Assembly (NCBI GenBank): GCA_900470805.1 | Contig: UCCA01000022.1 | Location: 62,001-126,000 of the forward strand | DNA length: 64,000 nucleotides | Reading direction: 5' to 3' | Source of the DNA: Hyphomicrobiales bacterium | GTDB taxonomy: Bacteria > Pseudomonadota > Alphaproteobacteria > Rhizobiales > Rhizobiaceae | Shown: positions 1 to 8,483 of the stretch, one piece after another | Layout of the letters: each line of letters opens with the position of its first letter | How positions within the stretch are numbered: position 1 is the first letter of the stretch | Notes under the pieces: generated by a model | Seen by the model: the letters and a program-made list of their open reading frames with translations, nothing else | Told to the model about the DNA's origin: nothing | Database searches by the model: none | Position numbers and translations under genes: made by a program

Positions 1-649
1 CGGTTTCCTCGTCGCCTACATGCGATTGCCGCCTTTCATCGTCACGCTCGGCACCTGGAATATCGTCATGGCGACGAACTTCATCTATTCCGCCAACGAA
101 ACCATCCGCGACACCGATGTCGATACGCAGGCGCCGCTGCTGCACCTCTTCGCCATCAGTTTCCGCGTCGGCAGCGCGGTGCTTACGCTCGGCGTCATCG
201 CCATGGTGCTGCTTGTCGTGCTGCTCTGGTACGTCCTCAATCACACCGCATGGGGCCGCCATGTCTATGCCGTCGGCGACGATGCCGAGGCGGCCAAGCT
301 GTCCGGCATCCAGACCAAAAAGGTGCTGCTGACGGTCTACGCGATCTCCGGCGTCATCGCCGCCTTCGCCGCTTGGGTGTCGATCGGCCGCAACGGCTCG
401 ATCTCTCCCTCTTCGGCGGTCACTGACTACAATCTTCAGGCCATCACCGCGACCGTCATCGGCGGCATCTCGCTCTTCGGCGGCCGCGGCTCCATCCTCG
501 GCACCCTGTTCGGCGCGATGATCGTCGGCGTCGTCTCAATGGGCCTCAACATGCTCGGCGCCGATCCGCAGTGGAAGGTGCTCCTGACCGGCGTTCTCAT
601 CATCGCCGCCGTCGCGATCGACCAGTGGATCAGAAAGGTATCGGTGTAA
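1..649 (+). CDS. frcC: Fructose/sugar ABC transporter permease, 3' part
   Basis: The gene is cut by the left window edge; the reading frame is open from base 2 through the stop at 647-649, so the first ATG inside the window (base 20) is internal. The visible 215 or so residues are mostly hydrophobic helices and contain the GR-x-YAVGDD-x-EAA-x-LSGI segment typical of ribose/fructose-type (RbsC-like) permeases, the loop that contacts the ATPase. The protein would form the inner-membrane channel. The stop is two bases before the ATPase start, so the two are co-transcribed. The frc assignment rests on the following ATPase and kinase genes, an order known from rhizobial fructose importers; the binding-protein gene would lie outside the window. 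Confidence 0.85.
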   Translation, partial: GFLVAYMRLPPFIVTLGTWNIVMATNFIYSANETIRDTDVDTQAPLLHLFAISFRVGSAVLTLGVIAMVLLVVLLWYVLNHTAWGRHVYAVGDDAEAAKLSGIQTKKVLLTVYAISGVIAAFAAWVSIGRNGSISPSSAVTDYNLQAITATVIGGISLFGGRGSILGTLFGAMIVGVVSMGLNMLGADPQWKVLLTGVLIIAAVAIDQWIRKVSV

Positions 650-651
650 TC

Positions 652-1434
652 ATGGCTCAAGAACCCATCCTCTACGCACGCGGTCTGGTCAAACGCTACG
701 GACGCGTCACCGCCCTCGATAACGCCGATTTCGATCTCTACCCCGGCGAAATCCTCGCGGTCATCGGCGACAACGGCGCCGGCAAATCGTCGCTGATCAA
801 GGCGATCTCCGGCGCCATCATCCCCGATGACGGCGAGATCAGGCTCGAAGGCAAGCAGGTCCAGTTCAAGTCCCCGATGGAGGCCCGCGACGCCGGCATC
901 GAGACCGTGTACCAGAACCTCGCTCTGTCGCCGGCGTTGTCGATCGCCGACAACATGTTCCTCGGGCGCGAGATCCGCAAACCGGGCGTTCTCGGCAGCG
1001 TTTTCCGCATGCTCGACCGCCCGGCCATGGAAAATCGGGCGCGCACCAAGCTGTCCGAACTCGGCCTGATGACCATCCAGAACATCAACCAGGCGGTGGA
1101 AACGCTCTCCGGCGGCCAGCGCCAGGGTGTCGCGGTGGCGCGCGCCGCGGCCTTCGGCTCCAAGGTCATCATCCTCGATGAGCCGACGGCGGCGCTCGGC
1201 GTCAAGGAAAGCCGCAAGGTGCTGGAATTGATCCTCGACGTCCGCTCGCGCGGCATTCCGATCGTGCTCATCTCGCACAACATGCCGCACGTCTTCGAAG
1301 TCGCCGACCGCATCCATATCCACCGGCTCGGCCGCCGCTTGACGGTCATCAATCCGAAGGAATACACCATGTCGGACGCCGTCGCCTTCATGACCGGCGC
1401 CAAGGCAGTCCCCACGGAGCCGGTTGCCGCATGA
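652..1434 (+). CDS. frcA: Fructose import ABC transporter ATP-binding protein
   Basis: This 260-residue protein carries a single nucleotide-binding domain, with Walker A GDNGAGKSS at residues 39-47, Q-loop near residue 89, signature LSGGQ at 152-156 and Walker B IILDEP at 173-178. RbsA-type sugar ATPases have two such domains and about 500 residues; the single-domain form is the one known for FrcA. It powers the FrcC permease. The ATG at 652 sits directly after the permease stop; starts further upstream would overlap that gene. Its stop overlaps the kinase start (ATGA at 1431-1434), which indicates translational coupling. Fructose as substrate is inferred from family and context. Confidence 0.9.
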   Translation: MAQEPILYARGLVKRYGRVTALDNADFDLYPGEILAVIGDNGAGKSSLIKAISGAIIPDDGEIRLEGKQVQFKSPMEARDAGIETVYQNLALSPALSIADNMFLGREIRKPGVLGSVFRMLDRPAMENRARTKLSELGLMTIQNINQAVETLSGGQRQGVAVARAAAFGSKVIILDEPTAALGVKESRKVLELILDVRSRGIPIVLISHNMPHVFEVADRIHIHRLGRRLTVINPKEYTMSDAVAFMTGAKAVPTEPVAA

Positions 1435-2057
1435 CCATGACGATCGAGGATATCGCCGGCGAGGTCGTTGCCCGCGCCGGCGACACGAAGCGCTTTCTGA
1501 TCGCCATCGCCGGTCCGCCCGGCGCCGGCAAATCCACCATGGCCGACCACATCGCCGATGCGCTCCGCGCCATCGGCCAAACGGCCGCGGTGCTGCCGAT
1601 GGACGGCTTTCACATCGACAACGCCATCCTGATCGAGCGCGGCCAGCTCGCGCGCAAGGGGATACCCGAGACCTTCGATGTCCGCGGCTTCCTCGACATC
1701 ATCCGCGCCGTCCGGCCGGCCGATCAGGAAGTCCTCGTCCCGGTCTTCGACCGCTCGCGCGAACTCGCCATCGCGTCCGCCCGCGCCATCTCCCCGGATC
1801 ACCGCTTCATCATCGTCGAGGGCAACTATCTGCTGTTCAGCCTCGGCAAGTGGGCCGAGCTCGAAGGCATATTCGACTACTCGATCATGCTGGCTCCGCC
1901 GATCGAGGTGCTGGAGGAGCGGCTATGGGCGCGCTGGCGCGGCTACAAGCTCAGCGAAGAGGAAGCGGGCAAGAAGGTCTACGAGAACGATCTCCCGAAC
2001 GGCCGCCTGATCCTCGGCAACCGCCGCCGCGCCGACGTGACGTTCGAGGACGCCTGA
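1431..2057 (+). CDS. frcK: FrcK-type kinase of the fructose transport operon
   Basis: A 208-residue P-loop protein with GPPGAGKST at residues 28-36, related to the uridine/pantothenate kinase fold. It overlaps the ATPase gene by four bases and is the last gene of the transport operon. The equivalent gene in rhizobial frcBCAK operons is named frcK; its physiological substrate is not well established, and a fructokinase of a different family lies in the same neighbourhood (7554-8480). The sequence supports an ATP-dependent kinase. Fructose or another small metabolite as acceptor is inference. Confidence 0.85.
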   Translation: MTMTIEDIAGEVVARAGDTKRFLIAIAGPPGAGKSTMADHIADALRAIGQTAAVLPMDGFHIDNAILIERGQLARKGIPETFDVRGFLDIIRAVRPADQEVLVPVFDRSRELAIASARAISPDHRFIIVEGNYLLFSLGKWAELEGIFDYSIMLAPPIEVLEERLWARWRGYKLSEEEAGKKVYENDLPNGRLILGNRRRADVTFEDA

Positions 2058-2127
2058 TCCTCGGTTTGGCAGGCAAACCATTTGCCATCCCGATTGCTTG
2101 GATGTAATCCCCGATGCTGAGCCCTTA

Positions 2128-2230
2128 GAGCAATTCCAGGAAAAGTGCGAAGCGGTTTTCCGTCCGGAATTGCGTGAACACAAAAGCCTGGAGCAGTTCC
2201 GCGATTCGAAGAAAAGCGGAACTGCTCCAG
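2128..2230. repeat. Intergenic composite palindromic repeat element
   Basis: Two nested inverted repeats lie back to back between frcK and pyrC. The first pairs GCAATTCC (2130-2137) with GGAATTGC (2166-2173), with an inner GGAAAA/TTTTCC pair. The second is a perfect 15-bp stem, 2188-2202 with 2216-2230, around a 13-base loop. The first part closely resembles a palindromic intergenic element that recurs many times in Rhizobium and Agrobacterium chromosomes; that is recalled, since only one copy is present here. The second hairpin ends 24 bases before the pyrC start, so it would lie in the pyrC leader or end the frc transcript. Confidence 0.7.
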
Positions 2231-2254
2231 GTCAGCCTTGCCGGAGATATCGCC

Positions 2255-3295
2255 ATGCAATCCATCACCATCCGCCGCCCCGACGACTGGCACCTGCATC
2301 TGCGTGACGGCGCCATGCTGGAAGGCGTAATCGGCGATACCAGCCGCGATTTCGCCCGCGCCATCATCATGCCCAACCTGGTGCCGCCTGTTGTCACCAC
2401 GGCCGATGCCGAAGCCTATCGCGATCGCATCATGGCAGCACTTCCGAAGGGCGACAGGTTCCAGCCGTTGATGACGCTCTATCTGACCGAGCACACCGAT
2501 CCCGACGACGTCGAGAAGGGCAAGGCAAGCGGCCTGGTCACCGCCGTCAAGCTCTATCCGGCCGGCGCCACCACCAATTCGCATGGCGGCGTCCGCGATA
2601 TGGACAAGGCGATGCCGGTTCTGGAGCGCATGGCGAAAATCGGCCTGCCGCTCTGCGTCCATGGCGAAGTCACGACGCCTGAAGTCGATATCTTCGACCG
2701 CGAGGCCGTCTTCATCGAAACCGTGCTGGATCCGTTGCGCAAGCGCCTGCCGGAACTGAAGGTGACGATGGAGCACGTCACCACGAAGGACGGCGTCGAC
2801 TACATCAAGGCCTCCGAGCGCAATCTCGCCGGCTCGATCACCACCCATCACCTGATCATCAACCGCAATGCCATCCTCGTCGGCGGCATCAAGCCGCACT
2901 ACTATTGCCTGCCGGTTGCCAAGCGCGAGCATCACCGGCTGGCGCTGCGTGCTGCCGCTACCAGCGGCGATGCCCGTTTCTTCCTCGGCACCGATTCCGC
3001 TCCGCATGTCGATCCGCTGAAGGAATGCGCCTGTGGCTGCGCCGGCGTCTACACCTCGGTCAACACGATGAGCTGCCTCGCGCACGTTTTCGAGCAGGAC
3101 AACGCGCTCGACAAACTCGAGGCCTTCACGTCCCTGAATGGCCCAGCCTGGTACAATCTCCCGGCAAACGAAGAAACGACGACGTTGGTGAAGCGCGACG
3201 TCCCCGTCTCATTCCCCGATAAGATCGAGACTGGCGCCGGCCCCGTGACGGTATTCGACCCGATGTTCCCGCTGCATTGGGATGTCGAACGCTGA
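2255..3295 (+). CDS. pyrC: Dihydroorotase, class II
   Basis: This 346-residue protein is the size of E. coli PyrC (about 348). It closes carbamoyl-aspartate to dihydroorotate, the third step of de novo pyrimidine synthesis. Visible motifs are the zinc-binding HLH at residues 13-15 in DWHLHLRDG, the KLYPAGATTNS segment whose lysine (residue 99) is the carboxylated metal bridge, later single histidines in HGEV and EHVTTK, and the catalytic aspartate in GTDSAPH. The start at 2255 fits homologs; an upstream in-frame ATG at 2174 would place the repeat hairpin inside the coding sequence. pyrE lies 3.5 kb downstream and is not in the same operon. Confidence 0.95.
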   Translation: MQSITIRRPDDWHLHLRDGAMLEGVIGDTSRDFARAIIMPNLVPPVVTTADAEAYRDRIMAALPKGDRFQPLMTLYLTEHTDPDDVEKGKASGLVTAVKLYPAGATTNSHGGVRDMDKAMPVLERMAKIGLPLCVHGEVTTPEVDIFDREAVFIETVLDPLRKRLPELKVTMEHVTTKDGVDYIKASERNLAGSITTHHLIINRNAILVGGIKPHYYCLPVAKREHHRLALRAAATSGDARFFLGTDSAPHVDPLKECACGCAGVYTSVNTMSCLAHVFEQDNALDKLEAFTSLNGPAWYNLPANEETTTLVKRDVPVSFPDKIETGAGPVTVFDPMFPLHWDVER

Positions 3296-3378
3296 GCCTA
3301 TCGAGAACAATTGCATTCTTTACTGCCGATAGGCTTGCTTTTTGCGCAGAGATGTTAGTACCCTAACATCTCTGCTTT
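3295..3378 (+). terminator. Tandem hairpins after pyrC
   Basis: AGCCTATCG (3295-3303) can pair with CGATAGGCT (3327-3335), followed by TGCTTTTT. A second, perfect 13-bp hairpin pairs 3346-3358 with 3363-3375 around TACC and is followed by TTTAAA. The first looks like the intrinsic terminator of pyrC. The second separates pyrC from the GGDEF gene and could be a second terminator or a processed leader. Confidence 0.7.
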
Positions 3379-3478
3379 AAATACATGATTTTTTAACGAA
3401 ATTAATAACACATTCGTCGCCGGAGCAGCACTCGCTTCCAACAGGCGAGAGCGTGGCAGAAGCCGCGGAGTTCGAAGC

Positions 3479-4657
3479 ATGATGCTTGACTACAATTCAT
3501 TGCTGACCGCGCTTGCGGTCTCGGCGACGTGCCTCGCCATAACATTGCTGGGAAGCTGGTTCGCGCGGCGGACCGAGACGTTTCTATTGGCCTGCGCGAT
3601 CGGCCTCGTCCTGCTGGTCAGCGCGATCATCGCCTATGGCTTCTACGTCGATACGGTCGCCAAGCCGCTTGCCATTGTCAGCTTCATCTTCGTATTCTCC
3701 GGCTTTGCCATGGTCTGGGGCGCCGGATACCAGTTTCGCACGGGTCTTTTTCCGCATGTCGCGGTGATCGGCTTTGCGGCGGCAGCGATGACCGCAACGA
3801 TTGTGCCGATGGCAACAGGCTATGACGGCCTCGCCTTCATCATCGACAATATCGCGATCGCCTGTTTTCTGCTGGCCACGGCCCATCAGTATTGGCAGGC
3901 CAGAGCGGAAGCCGCCCTGCCGCTGATGGGGATCACCGTTCTCTATTGCCTGACAGCCGTCTCCTTCCTGCTCTGCAGTGCCGTGCTGGTTTACGATGGC
4001 AAGCTGGTTCTAGGCGCGGCGCCAGACAATTGGGCCGAGGATCTCAGCCTTGCCGTCTGCATCGCCAACATGACTGGCATCGGCGCCCTGTCGCTTGCGC
4101 TGCATCAATGGCGGATGGCGGCGCGCCACCGGGCCGACGCCTCCACCGATCCGCTCACCGGTCTGCTTAATCGCCGTGCGCTGTTCGATCGCCACGGCGC
4201 CGGCCTGATGGGCGCGACGACGGCCGTGCTGGTCTTCGACATCGACCATTTCAAATCCATCAACGACAGCTTCGGCCATGCCGGCGGAGACCGGGTTCTC
4301 AAGGTGTTCGCCGATGAACTGACGGCCAATTGCCGGGGCAGCGACACGGTGGCCCGCCATGGCGGCGAAGAGTTCGCGATGGTGCTGCAGCACGTCATGC
4401 CCGGCAGGGCCGAAATTGTCGCCGAGCGCATCCGCAAGGCCTTCGAGGCGCGCGAGATCGATATTGACGGCGAGATCGCCAGGTGCACGGTCAGCGTCGG
4501 CGTTGCCGCGGGCCGCGCCAAGCCGCTTGCCTTCGATGTCATGCTGAGCGCCGCCGACAAGGCGCTCTATGCCGCCAAGCGTGCCGGCCGTAACCGCGTC
4601 GAACTCGCCAGCCATTTGCAGGCGGTTCCGGTCGACACGGCGCGCACCGCCTCCTGA
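3479..4657 (+). CDS. Membrane-bound diguanylate cyclase (GGDEF)
   Basis: A 392-residue protein with six or seven hydrophobic helices in residues 1-215 and a C-terminal GGDEF domain. The active-site motif is GGEEF at residues 295-299, so it should make cyclic di-GMP from two GTP. The RxxD inhibitory site (RGSD, residues 286-289) is in its usual place before the motif, which suggests product inhibition. No EAL domain is present. The sensor region matches no family I recognise; it resembles the multi-helix N-terminus of many rhizobial cyclases. It appears to be a single-gene unit. Tandem ATG codons occur at 3479 and 3482. Confidence 0.88.
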   Translation: MMLDYNSLLTALAVSATCLAITLLGSWFARRTETFLLACAIGLVLLVSAIIAYGFYVDTVAKPLAIVSFIFVFSGFAMVWGAGYQFRTGLFPHVAVIGFAAAAMTATIVPMATGYDGLAFIIDNIAIACFLLATAHQYWQARAEAALPLMGITVLYCLTAVSFLLCSAVLVYDGKLVLGAAPDNWAEDLSLAVCIANMTGIGALSLALHQWRMAARHRADASTDPLTGLLNRRALFDRHGAGLMGATTAVLVFDIDHFKSINDSFGHAGGDRVLKVFADELTANCRGSDTVARHGGEEFAMVLQHVMPGRAEIVAERIRKAFEAREIDIDGEIARCTVSVGVAAGRAKPLAFDVMLSAADKALYAAKRAGRNRVELASHLQAVPVDTARTAS

Positions 4658-4743
4658 TCCGGGCTCTTGATCGCCATCGCCAGTTTTCGTATGCTGCGGA
4701 CGGCCGAATGCAGCCAGCCGCCCCGCGGCGCGAAAGCGCAATG

Positions 4744-4757
4744 GTGAATGCATTCAC
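4744..4757. promoter_or_regulatory. Perfect 14-bp palindrome upstream of the VOC gene
   Basis: GTGAATGCATTCAC is perfectly self-complementary and lies 103 bases before the start of the VOC-domain gene in a 200-base intergenic region. Its size and symmetry fit a dimeric repressor or activator site. The regulator is unknown. Confidence 0.4.
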
Positions 4758-4859
4758 GCATATCCTTCACATCCCTTGCCGTGTGGCGATTGATGGCGAA
4801 CGGGTCAGCAGACGCGGGCACTGATCGTCCTGTTTGCCGCCAACGGAAGGAATGCAATC

Positions 4860-5396
4860 ATGCGCGATTTTCGCGATGCCAAACTCATGGCCAAGGCACT
4901 GCGCCAGGCGCTCGCCAGCCGCGAGGTCACCGTCACCCACAGCGAAACGCTGGAGATCGTCGCCCGCCAGTTCGGGTTCGATCAATGGAATATCCTGTCG
5001 TCCAAGCTGGATGAGGCGGAGGTGGCGAAGCCCGCCATCGTCATCGAGCCGCCGATCCCGATCTTCCGCATCTTCGATGTCGACAAGGCGAAGGAATTCT
5101 ACTGCGGCTTCCTCGGCTTCACGCTGGATTGGGAACACCGCTTCGGCGAGCAGTTCCCGCTCTATTGCCAGGTGTCGCGCAGCGGCATGATGCTACACTT
5201 GAGCGAGCACTCGGGCGACGCCAGTCCCGGCGCCAGGGCCTTCGTGCCTGTCACCGGCGTCCGCGCCTTTCAGGCCGAGCTCGCGGCCAAGCAGTACCGC
5301 TACATGAAACCCGGCGTCCGGGAGGCGCCGTGGGGGCTGGAGATGGAGGTCATCGACCCCTTCAACAACCGCGTCACCTTCTGCGAACGAAGCTGA
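4860..5396 (+). CDS. VOC (glyoxalase/bleomycin-resistance) superfamily protein with N-terminal helical domain
   Basis: 178 residues. Residues 1-55 form a charged helical segment (RDFRDAKLMAKALRQAL...QFGFDQWNIL), which I recall from a set of rhizobial proteins that carry the same extension before a VOC fold. Residues 58-178 form a single VOC module, with FRIFDVDKAKEFYCGFLGF at its first strand and helix and a C-terminal EVIDPFNNRVTF segment. Such proteins either chelate a metal for catalysis or bind a small toxic molecule. The ATG at 4860 is preceded by CGGAAGGA. The specific substrate cannot be read from the sequence. Confidence 0.75.
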   Translation: MRDFRDAKLMAKALRQALASREVTVTHSETLEIVARQFGFDQWNILSSKLDEAEVAKPAIVIEPPIPIFRIFDVDKAKEFYCGFLGFTLDWEHRFGEQFPLYCQVSRSGMMLHLSEHSGDASPGARAFVPVTGVRAFQAELAAKQYRYMKPGVREAPWGLEMEVIDPFNNRVTFCERS

Positions 5397-5436
5397 CCGG
5401 ACCGGCGCACGTGACGCCGGCCATATTCGCGAACTG

Positions 5437-6339
5437 TCAAGCCCGGATCTTTGTGTCCGTGATCGCACGCGAAACCTCGAAGTGAACGGCGTTGCGTCCG
5501 CCGTTCTTGGCGGAATAAAGCTTCCGGTCCGCCGCCATCAGCATGGATTTCAGCGTCTCGCTTGTCGGGTCGCCGTGATAGACGCCGAAGCTGGCCGTCA
5601 CCCGCTTGGCTGGAAGCGGGCCGACGGCCTTTGTCTCCAGTTGCAGGCGCAGCCGGTTGGCGATGTTGACCGCCGCATCGACATCGGTGCGCGGCAGAAC
5701 CAGGCAGAATTCTTCGCCACCGATGCGTGCGGCGATATCGTATGGACGCAGATTGTGCTGGATCGTCGCGCCGGCCATCATCAGCACCTGGTCGCCGACA
5801 TCATGGCCGAACTCGTCGTTGATCGATTTGAAATGGTCGAGGTCGAACACCACGACGGAGAGCGGTGTGCGTTCGCGGGCGGCACGTGCGATCTCCAGTG
5901 CGCCGATGTCCTTCAGCCATCGGCGGTTGCCAAGACCGGTGAGAACATCGGTCGTCGCCTGTCTGCGCAGTTGCGCCAGCGTGGCATCTAGCTCTGTGAT
6001 GAGCACCGAAACGCCGTTCGAGACGATACCGACCTCATCCTTGCGCTTGCTGCGAACCGTCTTGACGACTCCACTCGAGCGATAGGCCTCGACCACGCCC
6101 GCAACCTCGTGCAGCGGCCGGATCAGGGCCCACACGCAGGCCAGGCAAAACGCCGTGCCGATCAGCGTCGCGGCGAGCACCAGCAGCAGCACGGGCAGCG
6201 CATCGCTGCGAAAACCGGTGAAGAGGTAGGCGACCAGGGCCAGAAGCGGCACGTGCGTCGAGACGAAGCATATCGAAAAGATCTTGAAAGTCAGCGACGA
6301 GCTGAATTTCTGGAGAATGGGGAACATCGTCAGGTGCAT
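5437..6339 (-). CDS. Diguanylate cyclase with two membrane helices and a HAMP-like linker
   Basis: 300 residues. Two hydrophobic helices (about 15-40 and 47-75) flank a very short periplasmic loop, followed by a HAMP-like region with LIRPLHEVAGVV and then a GGDEF domain. GGEEF is at residues 207-211 and the I-site RPYD lies just before it, so the enzyme should be active and feedback-inhibited. The start at 6339 has a good ribosome site (AAGGAGCC). It faces the VOC gene across 40 bases. With so small an outside loop the input is probably membrane-borne or cytoplasmic. Confidence 0.87.
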   Translation of the reverse strand: MHLTMFPILQKFSSSLTFKIFSICFVSTHVPLLALVAYLFTGFRSDALPVLLLVLAATLIGTAFCLACVWALIRPLHEVAGVVEAYRSSGVVKTVRSKRKDEVGIVSNGVSVLITELDATLAQLRRQATTDVLTGLGNRRWLKDIGALEIARAARERTPLSVVVFDLDHFKSINDEFGHDVGDQVLMMAGATIQHNLRPYDIAARIGGEEFCLVLPRTDVDAAVNIANRLRLQLETKAVGPLPAKRVTASFGVYHGDPTSETLKSMLMAADRKLYSAKNGGRNAVHFEVSRAITDTKIRA

Positions 6340-6773
6340 TCTGGGCTCCTTGAAGGTGTCTTAAGTGCCGCGAACATGGCTGCGAGGTTTCACCGCGTTC
6401 TTAATTATATCATTCAAATTTGAGCGTTCTGACCGGCGAAGGGCGGGGCCGTATGGTAAAGGCTTGCACAACAACATGTATGATGAATGTCTAAAATTGC
6501 TCGAAGATTGTGGAAACTCAAATTGTCCGCAAACGAAATACCAGTCAAGGTTTTCGTTGTCGCGCCATGCTCGCGCTTTTGGCGAATCGATATTTCTCCT
6601 GTAAGGCGCTGCTGATGTGTTTTTACATCCGTTGGTGGCAGGCGGGCAACGTGTGGGCTAGGCAAGGCCGCAGGCAATTTTTGTCTGCATTCTTGTCGCA
6701 TGTCCACGTGCCGTTCTGGAAACTTTCCGAACTTGCTGCTATTGGCCCATAAGTTTGAGCAAAGGAGAGCGCG
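6340..6773. other. 434-base gap without a convincing gene
   Basis: This divergent intergenic region between the GGDEF gene and pyrE is more AT-rich than its flanks. Short frames inside it have no ribosome site and no recognisable composition. The last 20 bases hold the pyrE ribosome site (AAAGGAGA). It presumably carries both promoters, but I could not assign -35/-10 boxes with confidence. Confidence 0.5.
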
Positions 6774-7463
6774 ATGATCCAGGCAACATTCACCGACCGC
6801 AAAGTCATGGCAGAACTGGTGGCGAAGATGCTCTGGGAGATCAAGGCGGTGCACTTCAACGCCAGCCAGCCATACAAGCTCTCCTCGGGCATGGCGAGCC
6901 CCGTCTATATCGACTGCCGCAAGCTGCTCTCCTTCCCGCGCGTCCGCTCGACGGTGATGGATTTCGCCGCCAGCGTCGTCCTGCGCGATGCCGGTTTCGA
7001 GAAGTTCGATTGTATCGCCGGTGGCGAGACCGCAGGCATTCCATTCGCGGCCTTGCTTGCCGATCGCCTCGGCCTGCCGATGATCTATGTCCGCAAGCAG
7101 CCGAAGGGCCATGGCCGCAACGCGCAGATCGAGGGCAACATGCCTGAGGGCTCGCGCGTCCTCGTCATCGAGGACCTGACGACGGCGGGTGGCAGCATGT
7201 TCAAGTTCATCGACGCCATCCGCGCTGCCGGCGGCATCGTCGATCACGGCATGGCGCTGTTCTACTACAACATCTTCGACGAAGGCGCGCTGCGCTTTGC
7301 CGATGGCAAGGTCAAGCTCCACCACATCGCCACCTGGCGCGAGGTGCTCGCTGTAGCCAGAGAGCAGAAGCTTTTCGACGAGAAGACGCTGAGCGAGGTC
7401 GAGGCCTTCCTCGATGCGCCTCTGGCCTGGTCGGGACGCAATGGTGGCGTTTCATCACTTTGA
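6774..7463 (+). CDS. pyrE: Orotate phosphoribosyltransferase
   Basis: 229 residues, slightly longer than E. coli PyrE (213) as in other rhizobia. It joins orotate to PRPP to give orotidine monophosphate, the fifth step of pyrimidine synthesis. The PRPP-binding signature VLVIEDLTTAGGS lies at residues 129-141, and the mobile catalytic loop is KQPKGHGRNAQIEG (108-121). A strong ribosome site (AAAGGAGA) precedes the ATG at 6774. frk follows after 90 bases in the same direction and may share the transcript. Confidence 0.95.
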   Translation: MIQATFTDRKVMAELVAKMLWEIKAVHFNASQPYKLSSGMASPVYIDCRKLLSFPRVRSTVMDFAASVVLRDAGFEKFDCIAGGETAGIPFAALLADRLGLPMIYVRKQPKGHGRNAQIEGNMPEGSRVLVIEDLTTAGGSMFKFIDAIRAAGGIVDHGMALFYYNIFDEGALRFADGKVKLHHIATWREVLAVAREQKLFDEKTLSEVEAFLDAPLAWSGRNGGVSSL

Positions 7464-7553
7464 GTGAATAATTGCTCACGGCGCTTTGCTTTTGCCACGA
7501 AACTATCTAATCCGTTGAGCATCGACAGATCGTAATGCCCCTGGGAGACGGAC

Positions 7554-8480
7554 ATGATTTTGTGCTGTGGAGAAGCGTTGATCGACATGCTGCCGCGGGA
7601 GACGACGCTCGGTGAAAAGGGCTTCGCGCCCTATGCCGGCGGCGCCATCTTCAACACGGCGATCGCGCTCGGTCGCCTGGGCATTCCAACCTCGTTCTTC
7701 ACCGGCCTCGCAGACGACATGATGGGCGAGATCCTGCGCGATACGCTGAAGGCGAGCAACGTCGACTTCAGCCTCTGCGCCATCGCCCCGCGCCCCTCGA
7801 CCGTCGCCTTCGTCAAGCTGGTCAACGGCCAGGCTACCTACGCCTTCTATGACGAGGGCACCGCCGGCCGCATGATCACCACGTCGGATCTTCCCGCGCT
7901 CGGCGACGATTGCGAGGCGCTGCATTTCGGCGCCATCAGTCTGATCCCCAGCCCCTGCGGCGAGACCTACGAGGCGTTGCTCGATCGCGAGGCCGCCAAG
8001 CGCGTCATTTCGCTCGACCCCAACATCCGCCCCGGCTTCATCAAGGACAAGGCCGCCCACATGGCGCGCATCGAGCGCATGGCCGCCAAGTCCGATATCC
8101 TGAAATTCTCGGACGAGGATCTGGAGTGGTTCGGCCTCGAAGGCAGCCATGACGATCTTGCCGCCTATTGGCTGAAGCACGGCGCCAAGCTCGTCGTCAT
8201 CACCAAGGGTGCTGAGGGTGCCTCGGGTTATACCAATGAGCGCAAGGTTACCGTCCCCAGCCAGCGCGTCACCGTGGTCGATACGGTCGGCGCCGGTGAC
8301 ACCTTCGACGCCGGCGTTCTCGCCTCGCTGAAGATGGACGGGCTGCTGACGAAGGCGCAGGTCGCCGCGCTCGACGAAAAGGCGCTCACCAACGCTCTGT
8401 CGCTCGGTGCCAAGGCGGCGGCCGTCACGGTGTCCCGTGCCGGCGCCAACCCGCCATGGGCCAAGGAAATCGGCCTGTAA
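7554..8480 (+). CDS. frk: Fructokinase, PfkB family
   Basis: 308 residues of the PfkB/ribokinase fold. The N-terminal GEALIDMLP strand, the substrate-binding GGAIFNTAIALGRLG segment and the C-terminal catalytic DTVGAGDTFDAG (around residues 243-254, with its aspartate as base) are all present. It would phosphorylate fructose delivered by the frc importer, and the product enters metabolism through glucose-6-phosphate isomerase encoded at 12143-13768. GGGAGA precedes the ATG. Fructose specificity is inferred from similarity to rhizobial Frk and from the surrounding genes. Confidence 0.9.
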   Translation: MILCCGEALIDMLPRETTLGEKGFAPYAGGAIFNTAIALGRLGIPTSFFTGLADDMMGEILRDTLKASNVDFSLCAIAPRPSTVAFVKLVNGQATYAFYDEGTAGRMITTSDLPALGDDCEALHFGAISLIPSPCGETYEALLDREAAKRVISLDPNIRPGFIKDKAAHMARIERMAAKSDILKFSDEDLEWFGLEGSHDDLAAYWLKHGAKLVVITKGAEGASGYTNERKVTVPSQRVTVVDTVGAGDTFDAGVLASLKMDGLLTKAQVAALDEKALTNALSLGAKAAAVTVSRAGANPPWAKEIGL

Positions 8481-8483
8481 GGC

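Noticed and set aside
6365..6604. 79-codon frame in the gap before pyrE
   Set aside because: No ribosome site and no recognisable sequence; the region is better read as promoter DNA.
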